Shown one piece after another: positions 23,418 to 35,824 of a DNA stretch of 64,000 bases. Where the stretch lies: positions 265,484,574 to 265,548,573 of the forward strand of contig NC_081407.1 of NCBI RefSeq assembly GCF_030272615.1, written 5' to 3'. Below the pieces are notes generated by a model that was not told where the DNA came from, searched no databases, and saw only the letters and a program-made list of their open reading frames with translations. This stretch comes from Cryptomeria japonica (taxonomy: Eukaryota > Streptophyta > Pinopsida > Cupressales > Cupressaceae). The position numbers and the translations under genes were made by a program. Numbering within the stretch: position 1 is the stretch's first letter; each line of letters starts with the position of its first letter.

Positions 23418-24483
23418 TGTTGGTTGAAAATTTTGTACATCTGGGGAGATGTGCAAAATTGTGGTTTCAGCCACAATCCGTGAGTTAAAAACTCCCAATT
23501 TAAAGGAAGGATCCCCCTTTTCTACTATTACTAATCAACTAAACACTAATCTAACTTGAGTGGGACAACATCCTTTTCTCTTTTTTCCAGAAAAGATGAT
23601 ATTCTTTTCTCTTTTCAAAAAATAAATTGTAATTAGAATAACAAATATAGAAACTTAAGAAAATTAAACAAATACAACGTTCGTGAAAGTCCAAAGTCTT
23701 CCATCACTTCCTCAAGATGAGAAAATAGAAATAAAGCTCAAAGTCTTCACTTTTTGCTATCCTATCAACCTTTTAAAATGATTAATATGACAACGAATGT
23801 GCAACTTACAACATCTCAAAGTCTGTTGATATGGTACACCTCTAAACTACTATAACTAGGAATAATTACATATACAAAGTCTTGTAATCTCTCTCTATTA
23901 TGAACACTTTCACTATTTTAATCCTCAATACTTGTAGCACAAAGTCTACAAGAAGTTAGATCAAAGCTCATTTTAACAATCTCACCACAATTTTAAGTAC
24001 GTACAAAAATATATACCATTATGACATAAGAACACAATGGATATAAGAACAAGGTTTCAACACAAAGTCTGAAACTCAAAGTGCCTTCTTGATATTACTT
24101 GAGAAACCAATTTACAAGTATAAAACATAAAGTCTTGATGACTGTAAATTTTTGCAGAGTTTTCTTGCTTGTTAAAAATATAAATAATCACATAGAGCAC
24201 CCTCCTATATATATAAGAGAGGGGCTGAGAGAAAAAAGTGAGAGAAGTCCAACTAACTAATACTTTTTGCACAACCGTTATAACTAACTATTAATTATTC
24301 CAAATTATAATCCTATTGTCTTTCGACTTGTAATTTGTTTACATGTAATTACAAGTTACAAGAATACAAGTAATATGACTACTTGCAATTACAATTTTTG
24401 TCATTACATGTAATTTATCAAAGGGAAATTACAAATGCATAATTGAAACTAATGTAAGTGTCTAAGACATGACTCTATTTACA
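23418..24483 (-). repeat. Probable 5' LTR of the gypsy element with gag at 22845-23286
   Basis: The plus strand starts tgttggttgaaaa beside the primer site and probably ends ctatttaca at 24483. A minus-strand TATA box (ttatatatatagg) near 24204-24216 fits an LTR promoter in this orientation. No second copy lies in the window, so the outer boundary is a guess. Confidence 0.5.
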
Positions 24484-25959
24484 TCACCCTCTGTCTAAGA
24501 GGTCTTCATGCTATTGGCAATTGAAATATTCAATATCGGTGAAGGTATTTGTCCAGAAACATCAATTTGTATCATTTGACTGTTATTAATAAAATGCTAA
24601 CCCTAACCTGAAATTGGGTTAGGGTTGCATTTTCTTCTTTTTATTTATTAAAAAAAAAACCCTTTCTTTTTCTTTTCATACCCTAACCCGAAATGGGTTA
24701 GGGTTTAATGTATTATATATATTTTTTTATTTCGTGGACTTAGGGTTTGCATGTAAATTTCAGGGGGGGAGAATTTGAATTAAAATTTTTAAATTACAAC
24801 TAATATTTAAGGTTATTTAATAGTTGAATTATAATATTTCATGGACATAGTTGGTCTTTTTTATTAAGAGAATTAAATTTTAATATAGTTTGTTTTTATA
24901 ATTTAAAATGGAGGATTAATGTTATTTACATTAATCGCATAGTTGATTTTAAATTATTCAGCTAGGGATATTATATAGTTAATTAATATATTCGATTATA
25001 TATAGACATTAAGGTTAAAATTGGGGGGAAAATTTAAAATTGAAGATTATTAATTATTTCTAGGAATTCTTAGCCCTTGAGGCCAACGTTGGCCAGATTA
25101 AATATATCGTCAAATTTAAAGGTTTAGGGAAATTAAAATTGACTTTAGGAAAATTTTGGATTTAGTTGACCAATGTCATTATAGGATTTCAAACCCTTAT
25201 CGGTTAGATTTAAATAATGAATTTGCGTGTGTATCAATTAATTAATTTTTAAATAGCTTTATCATTATTGGGTCGGGAATGATTTAAATGCATTTGAGAT
25301 AACTAATTTTCCCTCATTTTTATTTAGCGACAACTTAATTAAGATAATTGAACTAACTAACTAAATGGCGACATTAATTAATCTCCACTAAATAAAGTCG
25401 CTCATTTGAGTTGGTTAATTATTCCAACCTTAGAAAACAATTTTATTTACATCCTAGTTAAGACAAAACTCTATTGAATTTATTATAATATAGGATATGT
25501 TATGAGTTTATGTGGTTCAAAAAAAAATTTGTTGTTCCGTTTTTTGCCCAAAAGTTTGGGCACAACAAGATCAACCATTGAACTTGAAGATAATGAACAT
25601 TCTTTGTTGGTCACTGTGATAGTAAAAGTAATTGCTTTCTACCATATAGCGCTGCTATAATGCATTGTTACAATGCATTTCTTTGTTGCATTACTCATTC
25701 ATTTGTCAAGTTTTCTCTCACAATGACATTGACCTCAACGTTTAGTAAAGGAAAGAAAATATTCCCAATGGTGAGACTAGAATTGTCATCCTTGATTCTA
25801 GATAGGACTTAACTTAGCCACGGTTCTCTACTTTATGGTTCATGATATTTTGACCTTCTCTGTGCATATGACAACTACTCTTTTCATTTTACATCATTAT
25901 CGCCATCAACATATGACAACAATGGCTTTTGCTTACTGTCCTTACATGTATTGAAACCC
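24484..25959. other. AT-rich spacer with two small CCCTAA-type palindromes
   Basis: Short inverted repeats at about 24597-24626 and 24681-24706 pair ccctaaccc with gggttaggg around a gaaat loop. Otherwise no gene, boundary or protein trace is visible. Confidence 0.5.
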
Positions 25960-26639
25960 CTTGCAATCAGGTCTCTAGGACCCAATTGCAAGTGTTGATC
26001 TTGCAAAGATAAGATGTGGGAATGAGAGTATCTAGAGACAAGATGAATTTTGGGTCTTGGGAGGTGAAGTGTGAGTGTGAGTGGGTCATTGAAAACTTGA
26101 AATGTGAAAATTAATGAAGATGGTTACACTTCAAGTCAGGTCTCAAAGACCCAAATGCAAGTAAAGATGAACACAAGATAGGCATTAGCTTGCAATTGGG
26201 TCTTTGAGGCGGAACTACAAGTGTGAAATGAAGCAAGATCACAAGGAGGTATAAACTTGCAATTGAGGTTTCAAGACTTGATTTCAAGTGAAACATGTCA
26301 AAGTGTTCATGTAACGATGGCTTGAAATCGAGTTTCGAAGACCCGATTTCAAGTGTAAGATAAACATGATAAGATAACACACTTACAATATGAAAGGAGG
26401 ACTTGCAATCGGGGTCTAGATACCTGATTGCAAGTAATGACAACTTGCAAAAAGAAAGGCAAAACACCTACATACTTGCAATCAGGGTTTTGAAACCTGA
26501 TTGCAAGTAATATAGGTTTGAACTTGCATTTCGGGTCTTAAGACATGACTTGCAAGTAATAATACAACTTGTAATGATGCTTCAAAAACCTGACTTTGCA
26601 AGTAACTTGTAATTGGGTTTCTAAGACCCGATTACAAGT
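25960..26639. repeat. Array of ten short imperfect palindromes
   Basis: Ten units of 34-37 bp are near-perfect inverted repeats built on one theme: an arm like acttgcaatcgggtct and its complement agacccgattgcaagt. They lie at 25960-25993, 26128-26162, 26189-26222, 26255-26289, 26321-26354, 26401-26435, 26474-26508, 26522-26557, 26567-26603 and 26605-26639. Starts 2-5 are spaced 61-66 bp apart; later ones are closer. The arms vary in parallel in several units, so pairing is kept while sequence drifts (for example gatttcaagt with cttgaaatc at 26321). Degenerate half-motifs continue to about 26740 and recur near 24320-24400 and 27375. No protein or known element explains the array. Confidence 0.8.
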
Positions 26640-26739
26640 AAAGTTAACTTGTAATGTGAGCAAAAAGTTCCTAATTGTAGTGAGGTCAAAAAGTTCCTAC
26701 TTGCAGTGTTTGAATCAAGACCCGAAATTGCACAAAAAA

Positions 26740-27890
26740 ACTAGGAAAATGAAAGCCAAAACTAACCAAAACTTGGACAACGATGACAAATACACCCACT
26801 AATGATTTGACATTAGCAAATATGAGTTTTGAACCTCGTAAAATATGCCTTAGAGAAGAAAACTAAGAATTTTGAGTAAAAATTTATAGGGGTTGTCAAA
26901 TTTTTGAAAATTCAAAAATTGAGACAACAGGTTGTGTGGGAGTTAAGGTTTATTAATTTTAATTAATCATTTTGGAGGTTGAGAGTTGGTTTTTCCCGTG
27001 AATTGGTTGAGAGGGAATTATTATTCTTTGTTTTTTTGAATGTTTTTTGAAAAGAGCATGGGGGATGGAGGATTTTTGGGTTGGAAATTTTTAGGGGAAT
27101 ATTAGCTTCTCATGAATGGTGGTTTTGTTGGAAATTGAGAGGCTTCTATTGTGGTGCGAGAAGAGGGAGATTTGTTGGAATTTTCTTTCCTTTATTCTTA
27201 TGTAATTGAAAGGGGTTTTTGTGGGAGATTACTTGAGATTGTTGAAGGAAGTATTGCTAGTTCTTAGATGCTGTATGTTGTGGCTTGGTGATGGATGGAT
27301 TGATATGATTGAGAATGGCTTTCATCTGGGCTTCTTCTCTCATCAAACTCCTTTAATTTGTGTTGTCTCCGCAGGACTCGAGGTAGGGTTTTGAGACCCG
27401 AATGTAGGAGAATGCTTATGTTATTTTTTATTGGAAAGAAAAGAATATTGTTTTCAATGTTTTTTCTATTATTTGATTTTATTTTAATTGCTAGGCAAGT
27501 ATTGGGTAAGAGGGCTTTGAATGCATTTCCATTCTTTGAATTTTAGAGGCTATTTTTTAAGAAATCTTTGTGTTGTTTTTAGTGATCTTGAAGTATAGTT
27601 GTTTTGATTTCTTGTTGAGTAGAATTTTGTTAGTATGTTTAATAATTATGCTTCTCTTATTATGGTAATAATATTATTTGTATGTTTTTATTCCCATTTG
27701 TTATTCAAATAGAACCAGTTTATGATGATTTGGGTGAATTAGGTAGTGTAGTTTTATCACAGTTTTGTAGGTTTGGTAGAGATTTTGGATATAATATATA
27801 TATATCATTTTCTACTATGTGAAGTCATTTTTTAGACCTACTATTTTTATGTTAAATGGCATAAAATACATTTCTATGATGCCCTACATG
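26740..27890. other. Spacer without recognised genes
   Basis: Only short frames are present. There is a TA-repeat near 27800 and no boundary or conserved trace. Confidence 0.5.
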
Positions 27891-27895
27891 ATTAC

Positions 27896-29524
27896 CGATG
27901 CAGAGAGTCTTGGAGCTCGGTTCAATACACCTTCTTGAGTGACTTGTCCTACTCAACCCTTCAACTACTCAACTCCATCCATTGACACTTAGTAGGGGTT
28001 ATGCTGATGAGACCTCCAAGGTCTGGAACTCTTTGGCTTGCCTCCTAGGTATAGCCAATGGTTTTTGGACAATCAACTCCACCTCCTGAGGTTGCCACCT
28101 TAATCACACACACTCCACTTCAGGGCTCCAACCAATCCTGCAAGGATCTCAACACACTACCACTTCCAATGGGTTCCCAATGCTTCTACCAGGTGTTTTT
28201 AAAGAATTTTGAGGATTTTGGGTCATCAAACCCATCACTTGGGATTCCTACCCTTTCTAGGTCTCTATCGGTTCCAAAATAGGCCTAAGTGCATTAACCC
28301 TCTCTTGGCGGTTTTAGGGTCTTAGTTTGTATAATTCCCAAACAAGGATAGAAATAAATCATGGATTCGAGTACCCTTTTTGAAGTTATAGACAATACTA
28401 GAAAAGTGCATCTAGGTTATCCGTACAAGTGGGGTTTCCAATGCTGCACTATTTTGAAGGGTTTAGGCCTCACCGGGTGACTTGGCAAGATGGGTCTAAA
28501 AGTCTTCACCAGTCAAGATTCCTGCTCAAAAAAATTTAAGAATATTCAAGGGAAATTAGAGGGATTTCAATTCATGTGTCACTTATTTCGGCACCAATCC
28601 CCATGTGCTCATAAATCACACTTATTTTGCTGTCCTAACTCACCTACTCCCAGCGGTGAGCCTAGGGCTTCATTGTTTCTCCTCCTCAAGGACCTAAAAA
28701 ACCACAAATACTATCCTAAAGCTATGTAAATACCCTAACCTATAATTCTTAATTATTTCAATAGGTGCCATGAAAGAATGCCTAGGTTAGAGCCATTTTC
28801 TTGCTCTTAAACCCTACTTGCAAGGGTTTTGCACCTAGTTGCAAAGAATGGAAGAAATATTTGCAACCTAGGACAATCAAACCTGAAATTAAAACTTAAT
28901 GAAGACAAATACAATGAACACTCATTAATTGCAATGATTTTAAACCATCTAGTCCGTACTGGACCATACAAGCAATGAAAACAAGTGAAAAACTGTAAAA
29001 AACTGGTGAAAACAAGTTTGCTTCACAATCCAAAAACTTGCTCTTGCATTTCCAATCCTCCAACCCGTACAATGAAGTGAATTTTGGCTTTTATCCTCTT
29101 GTTTTAGTTGGTTCAACCAAATTTTTAACGCCTTCAACCAAAAATGCAACTTTTGCAAGAAATTGCAAAATTTTGCTCAACAACTTTTTACATTTTTGGC
29201 TCCAAGATGCAACTTTGTAGTCTAATGCATTTTAAGACTCCTGAAGGTCCTCAAACATGCTATAAGACCTAAACACAACACAATTGACCCCCTAATACAT
29301 GAATACATTCATATGGAGCACTTCACTTGTGAACTACCTAAGCATCTCACTTCTCAGGCTGTTAGCATCCTAAACACAATTGACTCAAACCAAAACTTGG
29401 ACACCTCAGCCATGGCTCTACTGAGTCCTAAATGGTTGGTCCATTATTGCATTACAAATATGACTCACAAACTTGAAATAAAACAAAAAAAAATCATACT
29501 TGGAGTGTTAGGTGCCCTGCACCA
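27896..29524 (-). repeat. 3' LTR of the minus-strand gypsy element
   Basis: 1629 bp. On the minus strand it begins TGGTGCAGGG and ends CTCTGCATCG; the partner LTR ends CATCA, so the terminal CA has mutated here. Confidence 0.9.
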
Positions 29525-29540
29525 TACTCCCCTGGGACAA
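29525..29540 (-). promoter_or_regulatory. Polypurine tract of the minus-strand gypsy element
   Basis: The minus strand reads CCCAGGGGAGTA directly against the 3' LTR start TGGTGC. Confidence 0.65.
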
Positions 29541-29545
29541 AGAAC

Positions 29546-32500
29546 TCAAGTCTCTTGAGTTATAAGGTCTGCAATATCCACTCCATACTGAAGTATATTT
29601 GCCTTTGACATCCACATGGAATATAAATCAGGTAACCCTTCCCACTTGACAAGATAGTGCTTGCAGACTCCTTTCCTTGTCTTCTTTACTATCTTGGTAT
29701 CCAAGATACTCTCCAACTTAATCGGTTGACTAGGTGGCAAACCCTTTATCCAATCTTCATGAACCGGTGATGGCATGCCCATTGATTTGTTGGTGACTCT
29801 CCCTTGTATGGATAGAGATCACATACAATAAAAATATGAGATATCCCCAAGGTAGGAGGAAGTTCAACCTCATATGCATCCTGCCCATACTTGTGCACCA
29901 CCTTGAGAGGCCCAATTTTATTCATCACGAGCTTGATAGGCTACCCTTTTGGAAGTCTCTCCTTCCTAAGGTATGCTAACACTAAGTCTACCACTTTAAA
30001 TTGTACTTTCCTCCTTGTTTTATTAGCTTGAACCTTATATTGCTCAGATTTTTGTTGTAAGGACTGCCTTACCTTATCATGCACTTCTTTAATACCTTCT
30101 GCAAATTTCTCCCCTTGTGCACTCTTAGGTGCCATTGAACTGAGATCTTTGAGCTCTAATATGCCCCTAGGATGGAATCCATACACTATCTCAAAAAGAC
30201 TTTTACCTATGCTACGATTTACTGAGTCATTATATGCATATTCTGCCTGTCCAAGTACTAGATCCCAAGTCTACCCATGTTGTTTTGTAAGACATCTTAG
30301 CAAATTACCCAATGACTGGTTGACTACCTCTATCTGACCATCTAATTGAGGATGATAGGCGGATGAAAAAGATAACTTGGTGCCCAACTTCCTCCAAAGT
30401 GTCCTCCAAAAGTGGCTCAAAAACTTCACACCTCTATCGCTAACAATGCTGATTGGAAGACCATGAATTTTGACTATCTCCTTGAAGAAGAGGCCTCCAA
30501 TATAGGTGGCATCATTGGTGCTCTTTCAAGGTATGAAATGTGCCATTTTGCTGAACCTATCTACCACCACATACACAGTATCAAATCCTCTTGGGGTCCT
30601 AGGTAAGGCTAACACAAAATCCATGCTCAAACATTCCCAAGGCCTCTGAGGTATGACCAAGGGTTGATATAGACCTACATTAATTGATGTTCCCTTTTCT
30701 CTTTGGTAAATGGTACATTTCTCTACAAACCTTCTCACTTCTGATTGCAACTTGGGCCAATAATAACCTACCAACCCGCTCCAAAGTCTTATCAATGCCA
30801 AAATGACCTCCTAGACCTCCTTGATGCTTCTCTTGGATAATATTTTGCCTCATAGAACATTGAGGTATGCAAAGAAGATGTCCTTTGAACAAAAAACCTT
30901 CATGTATCATGTATTCTAAATAGGAGACATGTTAGGTGTTAGAGAAATTAGAACAAACATTATATATCTTTGCAAAATCCTTATCATCCTTATAGAGTTC
31001 TTTTAACTCACTCAAACCCACACTTTGCAATTGTATCTCCTGCATAGTCATGACTCTCCTACTTAGTGCATCAACTAATTTTTTGGCTGTCCCTTTATTG
31101 TGTTTGATAGTGAATGTATAGGATTGTAAGTACTCAACCCACTTTCGGTGTCTTTGGTTCAACTTCTCTTGCCCATTTAGGAAACTAAGGGCATAATTGT
31201 CAGTGAAGACTACAAATTCTTTGGGTAGTAGATAATGACACCATTTTTGCAATGCTTGAACCATTGCATACAAATCCAAGTCATATGTGGAGTACCTTTT
31301 CTTTGCTTCATTTAACTTTTCTGTGAAGAAAGCTATAGGATGTCCCTCTTGGCTTAAAACTGCCCCTATCGCCCTTCGACTTGCATCACATTCTACTGTA
31401 AACAACTAATTGAAATCAGGTGATCTAAGGGTTGGCAGCTCTTCTATCTTGGTTTTCAACATTTCAATTCCCTTATTGGCTTCCTCCGTCCACTTAAAAT
31501 GACACTTAATCCCTCCTTTAATGGTATTGAGAATAGGAGCACAAACATGGCTAAAGTTTCTCACAAACTTCCTACAAAAAGATGCCATTCCATGAAAGCT
31601 TCTAAATTCATTTATATCCCTAGGGATAGGCCAATTAAGTATTGCTTCTACCTTACTTGGATCCATCTTTAAACGTCCATGAGAAATAACAAAACCAAGG
31701 TATACAAGCTCTGTTTTCAAAAACTCACATTTTTCAAGGTTAATCTTGAGTTGAGCCTCCTTCAACTTCTTCAAGACCATCTCCATATGCTTGAGGTGTT
31801 CCTCCTTGGACTTGCTGAAGATCAAAATATCATCAAGATACACAATAACAAATCTACCAATAAACTCAACTAAGACTTCATTCATGAGCCTGTGGAAGGT
31901 ACTAGGTGCATTGGTGAAGCCAAATGGCATCACCAACCACTCATATAGGCCTGCATTGGTTCTAAAGGCTGTCTTCCATTCATCTCCAGGTCTAATATTG
32001 ATCTGATGATAACCAGACTTCAAGTCCACCTTTGCAAAGGAGCTTGCACCACCTAGATTGTCCAATAGGTCGTCAATCCTTGGCATGGGGAACCGGTACC
32101 TTATAGTAATCTTATTGATTCCTCTAGAGTCCATGCACATTCTCCATTTGCCTCCCTTTTTAGGCACTAACATAGTAGGAACAACACATGGACTCAAAAT
32201 CTTCTTGATAAACCCTTTGTCCAAGAGTTCTTGCACTTGTTTGGAGATCTCTTCATTTTGACTAGGTGTCATTTTATAGGCAGCTTTGTTTGGTAGATTA
32301 GTCCCTGGTATTAACTCTATTTGATGATTCACATCTCTCATTGGAGGAAAACAATCATACATGTCATCCCCTATCACTACTGCATATTGTTTGAGTAGAC
32401 CTTTCACCTCTTGAGGCACTTCACTCATTGGATCTGCCTTAGCTTCATCTCTAGGCTTCAACACTATAGCATGGCCTTGATGACCTTCTTGTTTCAACAC

Positions 32501-32940
32501 TTTGAGAAACTCTTTACCTCTCATCAACATCACACTTGAGCCTATTTTCTTTTCTTCCTTTGAATCAGGTAGTGGATCCATTTGGTACTTCTTCCCATTC
32601 TTAGTGATAAGATAGATGTTCTTTTCTCCATCATGAGTAGCTCTCATATCATATTGCCATGGATGAAGGACCAACAAATGAAAAACATTCATAGGCAATA
32701 TGTTACATAGTAATCCATCTTTATACTCACCAATTTCAAAATCCACCCATGCTTGTTCATCAACCAAGACATGTTGACCTTGGTTGAGCCATGATACCTT
32801 GTAAGGAGTGAGATGAGGTAATCTCTTCAGTTTGAGTTTGTCCACCATTTCAACTAAGACAATATTCTCAGTGGATCCTAAATCTACTATCACCTTACAA
32901 ATATTCCCATGTGACCTACAAGTGGTCCTAACAAACTTTT
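29546..32940 (-). pseudogene. gypsy pol remnant: protease, RT, RNase H, integrase, chromodomain
   Basis: Protease near 32860-32900 reads D-L-G-S-T-E-N where D-S-G is expected, so the catalytic loop is altered. Reverse transcriptase at 31406-32300 is one long frame with FAKVDLKSGYHQI and the catalytic [10 protein letters not shown] stop at 31406 separates RNase H (30932-31405: VECDAS, FTDNYALSFL, then DALSRR). Integrase follows at 30187-30910 with an HHCC-like region broken by a shift, MDFVLALP and SIVSDRG for the two Asp of the DDE triad, and DGQIEVVNQSL for the Glu; a stop lies between blocks. The last part, 29546-29782, carries the chromodomain (KHYLVKWEGLPDLYSMWM). At least five stops and several shifts are present. 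Confidence 0.9.
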
Positions 32941-33041
32941 CCTCTGTGGTGGCTCTTGAGCTTGGGGTATCTTGAGCATTGTTCTCCTCATCATCAAGTT
33001 TTCTCCATCTATCACTGGCCCTGCCTTGCTGATTGAAGAAG

Positions 33042-34169
33042 TTACACTCTGAGTATCCTCCTCTTGCAAAAATTGAGTTCTTCTTTCCCCCATGTATGAG
33101 CTTGTTGATCTTGAGGCTTTTTAGGGCACTTACTCATGGTATGCCCAACTTGATTGCAATGATAACACCTACCGATGAAGACTATGTTTCCACTTCCCGC
33201 ATTTCCAAACCTGCCCCTAAAATTTCTCCTTCCTCTATAGGATCCTCTAAATTCTCCTCTCAGAGAGTCCCCATTGCCTTCTTGGCCTTGTTGCTCTTCA
33301 TTTATTGGTGATTTCTTCCCTCTACCAAAGCTTCCTCTACCTTTGAAATTATTACCTCCCCTATGTTTTTGATTTTGTTCACTCCTCCTTTTGATCTTCT
33401 CTTCTGCCCTTAGGGCCAACTGAAAACACTTATGGACAGTGTCTGGTGTGAGGATACTTATCTCATCTTGTATGTTCTATCTAAGACCATTCATGTACCT
33501 GGCTGACTTTTCCACTTCATTCTCATGCTTCCTAGCCCTTAAACTAAGTTTGTGGAATTCCTTAGTGTAGGCATTGACATCTAACTCCCTTTGTTTCAGA
33601 TTCTATAGTCTCTTATGGATTTGAACTTCATAATCTCCTAGAAGGAATTGTGCCTTAATTCTGATCTTCATATGCTCCCATGAGGTTATCTTCTTCTTGC
33701 CTTCTTGTATCCTTTCTTCTTGCATCAAATTCCACCAAACTAATGCTGATCCTCTCAATCTTGATTTGGCCACATTTACTCTTTTCTCTTTTGCTACCTC
33801 TTTGTAATCAAAATGATTATTGAGAGCCTCTATCCAATCTAGAAACTCTTCTCCATTGAGGTTTCCTCCATAGGTGGGTAATCCATCCAAGTTGTCTTTG
33901 GAAATGGATTTGACTGCATCCAAGAATAGTTTTTGGTCTTGAGGCATGGCTACTACTGCTGGTTCCTCTCCATCTGCCACTTCTTCATCAGTCTCATCAC
34001 CCCACTCTGTCTTAACCTTCCCCTTCTCCTTCTTTACCTCTCTGGTTTCTCTACTTCCTTCTGCATCCTTCAATCCTTCTATCATCTCTGCCACCAACTG
34101 CCAGATGGATTTTGGAGTCATTTCCTTTGGAGGCATTGAAATTGCTTCTGATTCTTCACAATCTGACAT
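33042..34169 (-). pseudogene. gypsy gag remnant with zinc knuckle
   Basis: The minus-strand ATG at 34169 opens a 188-codon frame with the gag core (LDWIEALNNHFDYKEV, ALVWWNLMQEERIQ) and an acidic N-terminal region. TAG codons at 33603-33605 and near 33482 interrupt it. The frame resumes to 33042 with an Arg/Gly-rich stretch and an intact CCHC knuckle, CYHCNQVGHTMSKC, near 33140. A frameshift near 33060-33090 breaks the link to protease. Gag packages element RNA into virus-like particles; this copy cannot. Confidence 0.88.
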
Positions 34170-34190
34170 ACACCAAATCTTTCAAAGAAT

Positions 34191-34203
34191 GGCTCTGATA
34201 CCA
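34191..34203 (-). promoter_or_regulatory. tRNA-iMet primer binding site
   Basis: The minus strand reads TGGTATCAGAGCC, four bases inside the 5' LTR end, with no mismatch to the usual plant initiator-Met site. Confidence 0.9.
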
Positions 34204-34207
34204 TCTT

Positions 34208-35819
34208 TGATGCAGAGAGTCTTGGAGCTTGGTTCAATACACCTTCTTGAGTGACTTGTCCTACTCAACCCTTCAACTACTCAAGTCCATCCATTGGCAC
34301 TTAGTAGGGGTTATGCTAATGAGACCTCCAAGGTTTGAACCTCTTTGGCTTTCCTCCTAGGTATAGCCAATGGTTTTTGGACAATCAACTCCACCTCCTG
34401 AGGTTGTCCCCTCAATCACACACACTCCACTCTAGGGCTCCAACCACTCCTGCAAGGATCTCAACACACTACCACTTCCAATGGGTTCGCAATTCTTCTA
34501 CCAGGTGTCTTTAAATAATTTTGAGGTTTTTGGGTCATCAAACCCATCGCTTGGGCTTCCTACCCTTTCTAGGTCTCTATCGGTTCCAAAATAGGCCTAA
34601 TTGCATTAGCCCTCCCTTGGTGGTTTTAGGGTCTTAGTTTGTAAAATTCCCAAACAAGGCTAGAAATAAATCATGGATTTGAGTACAATTTTGGAAGTTA
34701 CAGACAATACTGGAAAAGTGCATCTAGGTTATCCATACAAGTGGGGTTTCCAATGCTGCACTATTTTGAAGGGTTTAGGCCTCACCGGGTGACTTGGCTT
34801 GATGGGTCTAAACTCTTCACTAGTTAACACTCTTGCTCAAAAAATTTTAGGAATATTCAAGGGAACTTAGAGGACTTTCCATTCATGTGTCACTTGTTCT
34901 GGCACCAATCCCCATGTGCTCATAAATCACACTTTTCTTGCTGTCCTAACTCACCTACTCCCAACGGTTAGCCTAGGGCTTCATTGTTTCTCCTCCTCAA
35001 GGACCTGCAAAACCAAAAATCCTATCCTAAAGCTATGTAAAAACCCTAACCTAGCATTCTTAATCATTTCAACAGGTGCCGTCAAAGAATGCCTAGGTTA
35101 GAGCCATTTTCTTGCTCTTAAACCCTACTTGCAAGGATTTTGCACCTAGTTGCAAAGAATAGAAGAAATCTTTGCAACCTAGGACAATCAAACTTGCAAT
35201 TAAAACTTAATAAAGACAAATACAATGAACACTCATTAAATGCAATGAGTTTACACCATCTAGTCCGTACTGGACCGTACAAGCAATGAAAACAAGTGAA
35301 AAACTGTAAAAAACCAGTGAAAACAAGTTTGCTTCACAATCCAAAAACTTGCTCTTGCATTTCCAATCCTCCAACCCATACAATGAAGTGAATTTTGGCT
35401 TTTATCCTCTTGTTTCATTTGGTTCAACCAAATTTTTAACGCCTTCAACCAAAAATGCAACTTTTGCAAGAAATTGCAAAATGTTGCTCATCAACTTTTT
35501 ACATTTTTGGCTCCAAGATGCAACTTTGTAGTCTAATGCATTTTAAGACTCCTGAAGGTCCTCAAACACCCTAGAAGACCTAAACACAACACAATTGACC
35601 CCCTAATACATGAATACATTCATATGGAGCACTTCACTTGTAACTACCTAAGCATCTCACTTCTCAGGCTGTTAGCATCTTGAACACAATTGACTCAAAC
35701 CAAAACTTGGACACCTCAACAATGGCTCTATCGAGTCCTAAATGGTTGGTACAATATAACTCACAAAATTGAAAGAAAACAAAAAAAATCATACTTGGAG
35801 TGTTAGGTGCCTTGCACCA
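34208..35819 (-). repeat. 5' LTR of the minus-strand gypsy element
   Basis: 1612 bp. The plus strand runs from tgatgcagagag to ccttgcacca, keeping TG/CA ends. It is highly similar to 27896-29524 throughout. Confidence 0.9.
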
Positions 35820-35824
35820 ATTAC

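Larger units (their letters stand above)
27896..35819 (-). mobile_element. Complete decayed chromodomain Ty3/gypsy retrotransposon
   Basis: LTRs at 27896-29524 and 34208-35819 are flanked by a perfect attac duplication (27891-27895 and 35820-35824). The primer site and all coding traces run on the minus strand in the order gag, zinc knuckle, protease, reverse transcriptase, RNase H, integrase, chromodomain. That order with a C-terminal chromodomain defines chromoviruses, whose chromodomain is thought to guide insertion to heterochromatin. Every coding part has stops or shifts, so the copy is dead. Total length is 7924 bp. Confidence 0.93.

Noticed and set aside
24597-24706. Interstitial telomere repeat
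   Set aside because: Only single ccctaaccc/gggttaggg palindromes are present, not a tandem TTTAGGG array.
25960-26639. CRISPR-like array
   Set aside because: Units are palindromes of varying sequence and irregular spacing in a plant nuclear context, with no cas genes; a CRISPR has near-identical direct repeats and unique spacers.
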